A stretch of 64,000 bases of DNA from NCBI RefSeq assembly GCF_001430825.1, contig NZ_CP010535.1, positions 3,142,501-3,206,500 of the forward strand. Direction: 5' to 3'. Source of the stretch: Sediminicola sp. YIK13. Lineage in GTDB: Bacteria > Bacteroidota > Bacteroidia > Flavobacteriales > Flavobacteriaceae. Of this stretch, positions 10,717 to 19,224 are shown piece by piece; the first letter of the stretch is position 1; every line of letters starts with the position of its first letter. The notes beneath the pieces are model-generated. The model was not told the DNA's origin, made no database searches, and worked only from the letters and a program-made list of their open reading frames with translations. Made by a program: the position numbers and the translations under genes.

Positions 10717-11898
10717 ATGAAGGATCTTAAATTCATCTCATTGGTATTTATTTTGAGCCTTACAAGTTCCTTAAAAGCCCAATTTACATTTGAAAATAAC
10801 GAGGCAACAACCACTAATGAAATTGTGGCCCCTGTGTTAAGACTTAGTAATGAACTAAGGCTAGCCAACACTTTTAGTGCGGCCGACCCTACAATTGGCA
10901 CTATGGATAATTCGTCCTATGGCATCAATCTTCATAAAACAGAAGGTATAGGCTTTGCTCTTAATGGTATTCACCAAATGGTGTTTCAGCCAAATGGAAA
11001 TGTTGGCTTTGGAACAACTTCCCCATTAGGTAAGTTGCATGTGTCCACAGGGACTTCAGGGGACGCTCTTTTTAGATTGGAAGCCGATACAGATAACAAT
11101 AACGAATCGGACAACCCTATGATTGAGCTCAGACAGGATGGAGGTCAGGTAGGGGTGAATATGGGATTTTCAGAGGAATACTTTGGGGGAAATATTTTTG
11201 GAATTGGTACAAGATACCTGAATGCAGATAGTTGGGGTGCCTTTAGGATAAATACCCTAAATGGTTACGTTGGAATAGGGACCACCCCACAGGAGAAATT
11301 TCAGGTGGAAAACTCCTTTGTGTTTCACGTTGGGGGACACGATGTTTTGGGTTTTAAATACCAGCCCACGGGCGGAGTTGACTTAGATGCCACTAAATAT
11401 GCTGCAGAAGTGAGGTTTGATCCTGTGGGTGGATTTCTTAGGCTAGGTACTTCATCAGGACTTACCGATAGTCCTATTACCAGACTTTCAATCTCTAAAG
11501 AAGGGAATGTCGGTATTGGAAATCTTAGCACGGGAAGCCATAGGTTGGCTGTAGAGGGATCCATTGGTGCCAGAGAGATTAAGGTAGAGGCATCAGGTTG
11601 GTCCGACTTTGTTTTTGAAGAAGGTTATAGTTTGCCAACCCTTGAAGAAGTTGAACTACATATCAAGGAATTTGGACACTTAAAGGATATTCCAAGTGCC
11701 AGTGATGTGGCAAAAGATGGGATAAATTTAGGTGAAATGGACGCCAAACTGTTGCAGAAAATAGAGGAGTTGACACTTTATACCGTTGAACAAGAAAAAG
11801 ATTTAAATGAGAAGGATTCTAAAATAAAATTATTGGAAGAGAAACTTGATTTAATGAATCAACAGTTACAGAAAATTCAAATTTTTATAGACAATTAA
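10717..11898 (+). CDS. Fibre-like surface protein, array member 3 (cassette type B)
   Basis: 393 residues from the ATG at 10717, which lies one base after the preceding stop; an in-frame ATG at 10699 would overlap and spoil the signal peptide (MKDLKFISLVFILSLTSSLK). Three GIG-type motifs sit near residues 95, 184 and 264. The C-terminus is a different cassette: [76 protein letters not shown], then a long coiled coil. This type B cassette occurs again only in member 7. Confidence 0.8.
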   Translation: MKDLKFISLVFILSLTSSLKAQFTFENNEATTTNEIVAPVLRLSNELRLANTFSAADPTIGTMDNSSYGINLHKTEGIGFALNGIHQMVFQPNGNVGFGTTSPLGKLHVSTGTSGDALFRLEADTDNNNESDNPMIELRQDGGQVGVNMGFSEEYFGGNIFGIGTRYLNADSWGAFRINTLNGYVGIGTTPQEKFQVENSFVFHVGGHDVLGFKYQPTGGVDLDATKYAAEVRFDPVGGFLRLGTSSGLTDSPITRLSISKEGNVGIGNLSTGSHRLAVEGSIGAREIKVEASGWSDFVFEEGYSLPTLEEVELHIKEFGHLKDIPSASDVAKDGINLGEMDAKLLQKIEELTLYTVEQEKDLNEKDSKIKLLEEKLDLMNQQLQKIQIFIDN

Positions 11899-11900
11899 AA

Positions 11901-12797
11901 ATGAAAAAGGGAATCCTGCTTGCACTCTTATGCTTTGTTTCCATATCCATTTCTGGGCAAGGTAGAGAAATTATATTAGGTTCAAATAATGGGTTTCCAG
12001 AATATTTGATTGGAAACCTTCCATACAGTAGTGGGTCCAATTATCAGAAATTAAAGATTGAAATATTTGGAGGAAACTATCACAACACAAATTTAGGGGA
12101 GAACCATTATTTTATTTCCTCTAGAGATGGGATTAAAATACATCAAGAAATACATGGAGGATCCTATAGCAGATATACTTTGAAAATATATGATAATGGA
12201 TCATCCTATGATTTTGTTCTAAAGATAAATGGAGATTGGCCTTCCATTTACATTAGATCTAGAACAATAAATGGGGGGAGTAACATTTTAGAGGAAAATC
12301 CAAATACCGACTACAATAATACCAACAAAACGGAAATCACCAATAGTGTCGTTGTTAATACCATTTCCTCTGTTGATACATATGGCAATGTGGGTATAGG
12401 CACTTCAATTCCAGATTCTAAACTTACAGTAAAAGGAAATATCCACGCCGAAGAAGTGAAAGTGGATCTATCTGTTCCAGGACCGGATTATGTATTCAAA
12501 GAAGGCTACGACTTAATGTCTCTATTCGAGATTCAAAATTATATAAAAAGCAACGGTCACCTGCCCAATATTCCATCGGCCAAAGATATGGAAGCCAATG
12601 GGATTGAATTGGGTGTTATGAATATGAAGTTGTTGGAAAAAATTGAAGAGTTGACGTTATATGCTATTGAACAGGAGAGAAGAATTAATACACAAAATGA
12701 AGAGATAGGGAAGCTGGATAAAGTGGTAATGCAAGTTGATATCCTAACCAAAGAGCTAAAGGAGTTAAAGGAACTGCTATACTTGAGTAATAAATAG
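11901..12797 (+). CDS. Fibre-like surface protein, array member 4 (type A)
   Basis: 298 residues, signal peptide ending SISISGQ. The first 160 residues are Ser/Tyr/Asn-rich beta-type sequence (GSYSRYTLKIYDNGSSYDF) with no recognised domain. A single GIGT motif near residue 163 opens the type A cassette. Its DNA (from base 12414) is nearly the same as that of member 5, pointing to a recent duplication or gene conversion. The coiled-coil end (about residues 255-298) is Glu/Lys-rich. Confidence 0.8.
   Translation: MKKGILLALLCFVSISISGQGREIILGSNNGFPEYLIGNLPYSSGSNYQKLKIEIFGGNYHNTNLGENHYFISSRDGIKIHQEIHGGSYSRYTLKIYDNGSSYDFVLKINGDWPSIYIRSRTINGGSNILEENPNTDYNNTNKTEITNSVVVNTISSVDTYGNVGIGTSIPDSKLTVKGNIHAEEVKVDLSVPGPDYVFKEGYDLMSLFEIQNYIKSNGHLPNIPSAKDMEANGIELGVMNMKLLEKIEELTLYAIEQERRINTQNEEIGKLDKVVMQVDILTKELKELKELLYLSNK
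12414..12660 (+). repeat. C-terminal cassette repeat, copy in array member 4
   Basis: This block of about 247 bases matches 13665-13911 closely, codon for codon with scattered mainly silent changes. More diverged type A copies lie near 400-665, 9485-9750, 10340-10590, 14725-14990 and 17005-17260; type B copies lie near 11530-11790 and 15970-16230. Confidence 0.75.
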
Positions 12798-12801
12798 AGA
12801 T

Positions 12802-14010
12802 ATGAGATATAAAATAGTACTACCAATAATTTTGATTTCTCTAATAGGAGCTGCCCAAACCCAGACTAATGTGGATCTAGTTGCTGGTGAAGGTAACGGC
12901 TTTAGATTTTGGAATGGGAATAACAGTTATAAAATCCATATGGGAAGTAGTGCCGAGTACAAATATGGTACAGTTAACGATTATAGTATTAAAATGAACA
13001 TGAGTGGCGGTACTCCAAGTAGAGGCTGGACATGGGGAGTTGCAGGGGCCACTCCAATAGCATCCCTAAATACAATGGGCGACTTTCAGGTAGCTAGGGA
13101 AATGTATCTGGCGGGAGGTTGGTTAAGAGTAAAAGGAGATAAAGGCTTGTTTTTTCAGGATTACGGAGGTGGATTTTACATGACAGATAGTAATTGGATC
13201 CGCACCTACGGAAATAAAAGTTTTTATCACAATACAGGAACCATGAGAACGGATGGTAGGTTTGAGGTGGGTCCTTCTGGAGATCGGTTTACTGTCACTA
13301 GTGAAGGTAATGTAGGAATAGGAGTAACTGCCCCACAATATGATTTGCAAACAAGTGCTGGGGTTCAATTAAGAAAAACGGCTATAGGTGTAACTTCTGC
13401 GACAAATGAGAATAGCTGGATCAGGGATGAATGGCTAACGGGTTCTTATGGTCCTGCCAAATGGAATCAATCAATTTCTCGTTGGGTTCGTCCTGCGGGT
13501 ACTTATAATGATATAGGTGGGATCGTGTTTCAGGATGAAGGCACCTACTTTTTAAGAGAAAAAGCAGGTTCTCAATTAGAATATACCAACTCAGATTTCT
13601 TAAAAACAGCTTTTTTATTTTCTAGTATAACAAACGGTTATATAGGAATTGGGACCAATATCCCTGATTCTAAACTTACAGTAAAAGGAAATATCCACGC
13701 CGAAGAGGTCAAAGTTGATTTATCTGTTCCAGGTCCGGATTATGTATTCAAAGAAGGATACGACTTAATGTCCTTATCCGAGATTCAAAATTATATAAAA
13801 AGCAATGGTCACTTACCCAATATTCCATCGGCCAAAGAGATGGAAGCCAATGGGATTGAATTGGGTGTTATGAATATGAAGTTATTGGAAAAGATTGAGG
13901 AGTTGACCTTGTATATTCTAGATGCGGAGAAAAATGACAATGAGCAAAAAGCAATGATTGATAAGCTGGAAGAAAGATTAAGCTTAATAGAAAAGAATAT
14001 AAAACTATAG
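12802..14010 (+). CDS. Fibre-like surface protein, array member 5 (type A)
   Basis: 402 residues with signal peptide ending ISLIGAAQ. The N-terminal domain contains FRFWNGNNSYKIHMGSSAEY and later LREKAGSQLEYTN; it looks like a fibre shaft with knob-like inserts. GIG motifs lie near residues 169 (NVGIGVTAPQYDLQ) and 280 (YIGIGTNIPDSKLTV). The type A cassette is nearly identical to that of member 4. The coiled-coil tail is about 30 residues. Confidence 0.8.
   Translation: MRYKIVLPIILISLIGAAQTQTNVDLVAGEGNGFRFWNGNNSYKIHMGSSAEYKYGTVNDYSIKMNMSGGTPSRGWTWGVAGATPIASLNTMGDFQVAREMYLAGGWLRVKGDKGLFFQDYGGGFYMTDSNWIRTYGNKSFYHNTGTMRTDGRFEVGPSGDRFTVTSEGNVGIGVTAPQYDLQTSAGVQLRKTAIGVTSATNENSWIRDEWLTGSYGPAKWNQSISRWVRPAGTYNDIGGIVFQDEGTYFLREKAGSQLEYTNSDFLKTAFLFSSITNGYIGIGTNIPDSKLTVKGNIHAEEVKVDLSVPGPDYVFKEGYDLMSLSEIQNYIKSNGHLPNIPSAKEMEANGIELGVMNMKLLEKIEELTLYILDAEKNDNEQKAMIDKLEERLSLIEKNIKL
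13665..13911 (+). repeat. C-terminal cassette repeat, copy in array member 5
   Basis: Near-identical partner of 12414-12660, in direct orientation 1251 bases downstream. Such homology allows recombination that would swap the variable N-terminal domains or change gene number. Confidence 0.75.
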
Positions 14011-14011
14011 T

Positions 14012-15067
14012 ATGGTCATAAGTTCCAAATACAAACAAAATTACACTTTTTGGGTTTTAACAATCCTTGGTATCAGCACTTTGTTTAGCCAAAATAATTT
14101 TCCTACAAGCGGCGATGTGTTGGTAAAAAATGCCAGTTTATTTTTAGAAACTGGCGGTTGGAAATCTAGCCTCCTTACGTTAAAGGATACTCATTATAGC
14201 CCTAATCAAGTCTATCATTTCCAAGTTGAAAGTGATGGATTAAAAATAAAGCAAGACGACGATGTAAATTATCAATTCAAATCTGGAGGTGATTTGATTG
14301 TAAGAAACGGTAATCTTTTATTGGGGAGTGGAAATCCGTTATATAAATTTCACATAAAAGATCCAGCTGGGGGTGCTGCTATTGGATTGGAAAGAGGAGG
14401 AAAATTATGGCGATTTGATATTCAATATAATGCGGATCGACTTTATATTGGACATTCGGATAATGGTTCTTTTTTTACTTTTCATAAGGAAGGAAAAATA
14501 GGGATAGGTACGAACAACCCAGATGGTCCTTTAGAAATTATGCAACCTGATGATCCTGCGATTGATCGAGGCCTTGTTATTTCAGAGGTAAATAATAGCC
14601 AAAAGATTCATCTGCATTTGGCTGATAACATCAATGGTGAGTATGGATATCTTTCTTTAGGAGGTTATACAGCCTTAAGAGGTAACGGCCAAGCTTCCTA
14701 TTTTGAGGGTAAAGTAGGAATAGGTACCAATGCCCCAGACTCAAAACTTACCGTAAAAGGAGATATTCATGCCCAAGAAGTGAAAGTAGATTTATCAGTG
14801 GCAGGGCCAGATTACGTCTTTAAAGAAGGATATAATTTAATGTCCTTATCTGAGATTCAAAATTACATAAAAAACAATGGTCACCTACCCAATATTCCTT
14901 CCGCCATGGAAATGGAAGCTGATGGGATTGAATTAGGAGTCATGAATATGAAGTTGTTGGAAAAGATAGAGGAGTTGACCCTCCATGCAATTCAACAAGA
15001 GCAGAAATTAAAGGAAATGGATGATCTAAGAGCTCGTTTGGAGCTTTTGGAATCAAAAATAAAATAA
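14012..15067 (+). CDS. Fibre-like surface protein, array member 6 (type A)
   Basis: 351 residues. The signal peptide has a longer n-region (MVISSKYKQNYTFWVLTILG, then ISTLFSQ). GIGT motifs are near residues 163 and 233, giving a longer repetitive shaft; between them is RGLVISEVNNSQKIHLHLAD. The cassette is type A with small changes ([39 protein letters not shown]). It begins one base after the preceding stop. Confidence 0.8.
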   Translation: MVISSKYKQNYTFWVLTILGISTLFSQNNFPTSGDVLVKNASLFLETGGWKSSLLTLKDTHYSPNQVYHFQVESDGLKIKQDDDVNYQFKSGGDLIVRNGNLLLGSGNPLYKFHIKDPAGGAAIGLERGGKLWRFDIQYNADRLYIGHSDNGSFFTFHKEGKIGIGTNNPDGPLEIMQPDDPAIDRGLVISEVNNSQKIHLHLADNINGEYGYLSLGGYTALRGNGQASYFEGKVGIGTNAPDSKLTVKGDIHAQEVKVDLSVAGPDYVFKEGYNLMSLSEIQNYIKNNGHLPNIPSAMEMEADGIELGVMNMKLLEKIEELTLHAIQQEQKLKEMDDLRARLELLESKIK

Positions 15068-15077
15068 TAGACAATTA

Positions 15078-16373
15078 ATGAGGAAAGTACATCTTATTTT
15101 TTCAATGTTCATTTGCGGAATGGTATGGTCCCAGACTGGAAACGACCTTTATTTGGACAATGCTAAATATATTTTCGCCAAAACAAGTTCTGGAACAAGT
15201 ACAAGAACTTTGGGGATTAATAGCAGTGACAATTTATATCTGGGCAGTGTGGATGCTCCCATAAACAATCTGTTTATGAACTTAAATGGACAGACTCGTT
15301 TTTCCATAAATGGGGCAAATGGAAATATAGGTATTGGAACAACAAACCCAATTGGTAAGCTAGAGATCTATGGAGCCAATTTTAATTCAACCAACTTAGT
15401 GCTTTCAGCAAACTATATAGACAAGTTTCGTTGGAGGTTTAATACAATAGATAGGGGAAATGCTATAGACCTTGACTTTACAGCTTCTGATAGCGGAGAT
15501 AACCAAGAAGCTGTTTTAAAATTATCGAGATCTAACTCTGGCAGGCCAGAGTTCCAATTGTATAATAATACCATCGTGGCCAATAATGGGAATGTTGGTA
15601 TTGGAAATGAAGCTCCTTCAGAAAAATTGCATGTTTCTGGAAATATTTTGGGAAATAAATTAATGATCAATGATCCAAATGAAGCACCTGATTGGAACCT
15701 AGTTTGGCAAAGTGGGTTTTACCAAAGTTATAATGGGACAAATGCACCGGAACCAAACCAATGGTTTTGGGGTTTAAACATGAATCATAGTTCCAACAAT
15801 TCGGCCTACAGGTATAATGGCCAAATAGCTATTCGTAATTCGGCTACCTCACCAACTATGTATTTTAGGAGTACTGATGTTAATGGGAATGGCGTTTGGT
15901 CCCGCATTCTACACAGAGAAGGAAATCAATTTATAAATGGGAGTCTAGCAATCGGCACCAGCACCTCCGGAACCCACAAATTGGCAGTAGAAGGATCCAT
16001 AGGAGCAAGGGAAATTAAGGTGGAAGCTACAGGGTGGTCCGACTTTGTTTTTGAGGATAATTATAAGTTGCCAACCTTGGAGGAAGTAGAACAACACATC
16101 AAGAAATATGGTCATCTAAAGGACATTCCCTCAACCAGAGAGGTAGAGAAAAATGGAATCAATCTGGGAGAGATGGATGCTAGACTACTACAGAAAATAG
16201 AGGAGTTGACCCTATATACAATCCAGCAGCAAAAGGATATAAATATCCTTCAAGAAAAAAATAGAGAATATGAACAATTGTTGGAGGATAGCAGGAAGGA
16301 AAAACTCAAATATCAGACACTTCAAGAACGATTAATACAAATGGAGGAACGCATTAATTCAATTAAAATATGA
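15078..16373 (+). CDS. Fibre-like surface protein, array member 7 (type B)
   Basis: 431 residues, the longest of the array; signal peptide ending CGMVWSQ. GIG-type motifs near residues 82, 172 and 290. Residues 205-275 carry a pyocin-knob-like stretch (WNLVWQSGFYQSYNGTNAPE, MYFRSTDVNGNGVWSRILHR), a kind of domain found in fibre tips. The C-terminus is the type B cassette ([38 protein letters not shown]), followed by the longest coiled coil, about 70 residues. Its stop overlaps the next start (ATGA). Confidence 0.8.
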   Translation: MRKVHLIFSMFICGMVWSQTGNDLYLDNAKYIFAKTSSGTSTRTLGINSSDNLYLGSVDAPINNLFMNLNGQTRFSINGANGNIGIGTTNPIGKLEIYGANFNSTNLVLSANYIDKFRWRFNTIDRGNAIDLDFTASDSGDNQEAVLKLSRSNSGRPEFQLYNNTIVANNGNVGIGNEAPSEKLHVSGNILGNKLMINDPNEAPDWNLVWQSGFYQSYNGTNAPEPNQWFWGLNMNHSSNNSAYRYNGQIAIRNSATSPTMYFRSTDVNGNGVWSRILHREGNQFINGSLAIGTSTSGTHKLAVEGSIGAREIKVEATGWSDFVFEDNYKLPTLEEVEQHIKKYGHLKDIPSTREVEKNGINLGEMDARLLQKIEELTLYTIQQQKDINILQEKNREYEQLLEDSRKEKLKYQTLQERLIQMEERINSIKI

Positions 16374-17392
16374 GGGGAATACTAATCTTTTTTTTAATGA
16401 TGAGCCCTATTGTTTTTTGCCAGGAGCAGTACTCAGAATCCTATAATCCCAATTCAATGAATCTCGGGGTCTATTACCAAACGGGGCCTGGGAGTAATAA
16501 CGGCACCTTAAATTGGAGTTATCCTTATGGTACGAAATTAACTGTTATGGGTGCAGCACATCGCAATTACGAAATGATGGTTACCAGCTATCCTTTTGGA
16601 GGGTTAAAACTAAGACAGTGGGACCCTACAAATTTGGTTTGGACAAATTGGAGAGATGTGCTGGTTTCCAATCAAGATGGAAAAATTGGTTTTGGTATTG
16701 ATAGCCCACAAGCCAAATTCGAAGTGTTGTCAGATATAAGGGTAAATACACCAGGTGCTAGAGGTAGCTCGTTCTTAAAACTGGATAGAGGTACCGAAGG
16801 AAAGGATGGGGCACTCATTTCTTTTGGTGAAGGGGGGAGTTATAAATGGCATACGGGTTTGCTTTATGCCGGAGGATGGTTGACCCCTGATTTTTATATA
16901 AGTCAATTTTCAGAGATAAGGGATGGTAATGGAAATTATGTCCATGAACCAGAATTCACTATTAGATCAAATGGGGATGTAGGTATTGGCACAAGATTGC
17001 CCGATGCCAAACTTGCGGTAAAAGGAAATATCCATGCCCAAGAAGTAAAGGTAGATCTCAATGGTTCTGTAGCTCCAGATTATGTTTTTAATAAGGACTA
17101 CGATCTTAAATCCTTGGAAAAAGTATCAGAATACATTTCAAGGGAAGGGCATCTCCCCAGTATTCCTTCGGCTGAAGAAATGGAAAGGGAAGGATTGTTT
17201 TTAAAAGATATGAACCTCAAACTACTTGAAAAGATAGAAGAGTTGACCCTCTATGCCATAGCACAAGAAAAGCAATTGGAGGAAGAAAAGGAAATCAATA
17301 AAGAACAGTCTAAAAATATAGAGGAACTTGAAGGTAGACTATTCCAATTAGAGCAATTTTTACATCAAAATGAACAAGAAAAAAACAATTAA
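16370..17392 (+). CDS. Fibre-like surface protein, array member 8 (divergent type A)
   Basis: 340 residues; signal peptide ending SPIVFCQ. Residues 20-100 resemble a pyocin-knob segment (YYQTGPGSNNGTLNWSYPYG, GGLKLRQWDP, WTNWRDVLVSNQDGK). GIG motifs near residues 105 and 203. The cassette is the most divergent of the type A group (VKVDLNGSVAPDYVFNKDYD, GHLPSIPSAEEMEREGLFLK), and the coiled coil is highly charged (EKQLEEEKEINKEQSKNIEE). It closes the array and overlaps the possible long start of the OmpH-like gene. Confidence 0.8.
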   Translation: MRGILIFFLMMSPIVFCQEQYSESYNPNSMNLGVYYQTGPGSNNGTLNWSYPYGTKLTVMGAAHRNYEMMVTSYPFGGLKLRQWDPTNLVWTNWRDVLVSNQDGKIGFGIDSPQAKFEVLSDIRVNTPGARGSSFLKLDRGTEGKDGALISFGEGGSYKWHTGLLYAGGWLTPDFYISQFSEIRDGNGNYVHEPEFTIRSNGDVGIGTRLPDAKLAVKGNIHAQEVKVDLNGSVAPDYVFNKDYDLKSLEKVSEYISREGHLPSIPSAEEMEREGLFLKDMNLKLLEKIEELTLYAIAQEKQLEEEKEINKEQSKNIEELEGRLFQLEQFLHQNEQEKNN

Positions 17393-17423
17393 TTCAACTC
17401 AAATAAACAAATCAATTACCCCC

Positions 17424-17957
17424 ATGAACAAACTAGCATTACCAATTTCAATTATCGCATTAGTAGCAACTATATTTTCATTTTTTTATACGCAAAACCA
17501 ATCAGAATTGGTGTATGTGGATATCAATAAGTTGATAGAAGGTTACAAACGGACAAAGTTTGAAAAATCAATATTCGATAAAAAAGCAAATACCCTAAAA
17601 GCCAATGTAGACAGTTTAATGGTAGACTGGCAAAATGAGTTAAAAGATTATGAAAAGGAAAGGTCTTCCTTATCTAAAAATGAACTTGAACTGAAAGAAG
17701 AGATTCTTGGAAATAAACAACAACAAATTAATAATTACCAGTCAGCAATTCAAAAACAGATTCAGGAAGAAGATCAAAAAGTAACCCAGACAATTATTAA
17801 TGATATAAACGATTATGTGAAAGAGTATGGAAAAAATAACGGATATAGAATAATTTTTGGTGCTAGTGGTAGTGGTAATATAATGTACGCCGACGATCTG
17901 TCCGATTTGACGACAACTATTTTAACTGATTTAAATGCCTCTTATGAAGGGAAATAA
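17424..17957 (+). CDS. OmpH/Skp-family periplasmic protein
   Basis: 177 residues from the ATG at 17424, which gives a clean N-terminal hydrophobic segment (MNKLALPISIIALVATIFSF). An upstream in-frame ATG at 17370 inside the fibre gene would add 18 polar residues. The mature part has the OmpH pattern: LVYVDINKLIEGYKRTKFEK, a long charged coiled coil (residues about 45-125), and ITDI-like end with KNNGYRIIFGASGSGNIMYA. Skp-like proteins hold unfolded outer-membrane clients in the periplasm. Its place right after eight fibre genes suggests a dedicated chaperone for them. The family call is strong; the client is inferred. Confidence 0.8.
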   Translation: MNKLALPISIIALVATIFSFFYTQNQSELVYVDINKLIEGYKRTKFEKSIFDKKANTLKANVDSLMVDWQNELKDYEKERSSLSKNELELKEEILGNKQQQINNYQSAIQKQIQEEDQKVTQTIINDINDYVKEYGKNNGYRIIFGASGSGNIMYADDLSDLTTTILTDLNASYEGK

Positions 17958-18594
17958 TAACTTCTTGGGGTTAATATTTTCACAAAAGATTAACTATCCA
18001 CCTTGTTTGATAATTATTTTAATGCTCGTTGGCTGCAATCAAAAAAGCTTTCATTCAGAAAACGAACTTACTACTTATTTACAGGATGAGGGCAACCACT
18101 ATATTCAAAAAAAGACCATAAATGGAGTTGATTTCTCAATAAGTTACAGGCCAACGGACCTTTTGGTAAATCAAGAATTAGGAGAAGTTTTTTCCGTGAG
18201 TAAAGTAGATAGCCTTCGAGAAAAATATCGGAAATATTTGTATTTCACACTTTCAATGGCCAAGGATGACAAAGAGTTACTCAATAGTCAGGTAGGAAAT
18301 AAAAATAAGTTTGGAGCTATGGTGAATCAATTGGCGTTTGGAATGGAGAATAGTGTTCACTTGATAAGTGATCAAAGGGATTCTATTCCTTTAGCTGATT
18401 ATGTGTATCCAAGAATGTATGGAATGGGAGGAAATACCACTATACTTTTTGTATACCCTAGAAATGAAAAATTACTACAATCTGATTATTTCAATTTTAT
18501 TATAAAAGATATAGGCTTTGCCACAGGAGAAGTGGGTTTTAGAATGGAAACAAAACTAATTATTAATGAACCTAGTTTAAATTTTAAGTCATGA
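17944..18594 (+). CDS. Lipoprotein of unknown function
   Basis: 216 residues from the ATG at 17944 (an ATG at 17935 is also possible); it overlaps the end of the OmpH-like gene. The N-terminus has an unusually long n-region, then a hydrophobic core and lipobox (LIIILMLVGCNQ). The mature protein includes GVDFSISYRPTDLLVNQELG and a late stretch YGMGGNTTILFVYPRNEK. I do not recognise a domain. It probably sits in a membrane on the periplasmic side and belongs to the fibre/RHS operon by tight spacing. Confidence 0.7.
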   Translation: MKGNNNFLGLIFSQKINYPPCLIIILMLVGCNQKSFHSENELTTYLQDEGNHYIQKKTINGVDFSISYRPTDLLVNQELGEVFSVSKVDSLREKYRKYLYFTLSMAKDDKELLNSQVGNKNKFGAMVNQLAFGMENSVHLISDQRDSIPLADYVYPRMYGMGGNTTILFVYPRNEKLLQSDYFNFIIKDIGFATGEVGFRMETKLIINEPSLNFKS

Positions 18595-19205
18595 GTGTAG
18601 TAATAAAAACTTTCGCAGGCTTGATTTTTTTAATTCTATATAGTTGTGTCACTCCAAATCAAGCGACCACTATTTATTTTAAAGATGGTTCACAGAAATT
18701 TGGTTTTGGTCTTATTAAGGGAAACGAGTTAATATTTAAAAAAACAGAGAAGGATAAGCCCGTGGCTTATAATTTTTCTTCGTTAGACAAAGTTGAAATG
18801 AATCCGGGAAAAGCATCTAGCACTTATGTATTAATGCCCATAAAAGACAAAGGAGACTTGGTTATTTTAGAAGAGATTGTTGTAGGGGCAGTTTCGCTCT
18901 ACCAGTCTACTGCGCAGTCCTATCGCTCTGATATTAGTAATTCTACAGGAAACCTTGGTAATGCTGGAGGTATTGGTTTTGCAGGAGGAAATTTCTACAA
19001 TGTAAATAATTTTTATTTAAAAAGAGAAGAAGAAACTGTAGTTACCCATTTAGGATCAAATCAGTTATTTTCAAAGAATTTCGGGAAAGTAGCATCGGAA
19101 TATTTTCATGATTGTCCCATTTTGCTTACTAAAATTGAATCAAAGGAATTTAAGAAAAGAGACTTAAAACAACTCGTTGAATATTATAATAATCAGTGCA
19201 ACTAA
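18591..19205 (+). CDS. Lipoprotein of unknown function
   Basis: 204 residues; start overlaps the previous stop (ATGA). Signal with lipobox LIFLILYSC. The mature part starts with TTIYFKDGSQKFGFGLIKGN, a pattern seen in small beta-barrel-like domains of Bacteroidota that modulate surface proteins. A Gly/Asn-rich linker (NAGGIGFAGGNFYNVNNFY) precedes a charged end with two Cys (HDCPILLTK and the final QCN). No firm family. Twenty bases upstream of the large RHS gene, so probably co-transcribed with it. Confidence 0.7.
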   Translation: MSVVIKTFAGLIFLILYSCVTPNQATTIYFKDGSQKFGFGLIKGNELIFKKTEKDKPVAYNFSSLDKVEMNPGKASSTYVLMPIKDKGDLVILEEIVVGAVSLYQSTAQSYRSDISNSTGNLGNAGGIGFAGGNFYNVNNFYLKREEETVVTHLGSNQLFSKNFGKVASEYFHDCPILLTKIESKEFKKRDLKQLVEYYNNQCN

Positions 19206-19224
19206 GTAACATTATACAATCGTT

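Noticed and set aside
8974-17392. Prophage tail-fibre region
   Set aside because: The proteins have Sec signal peptides and no capsid, terminase, tail or lysis genes are near.
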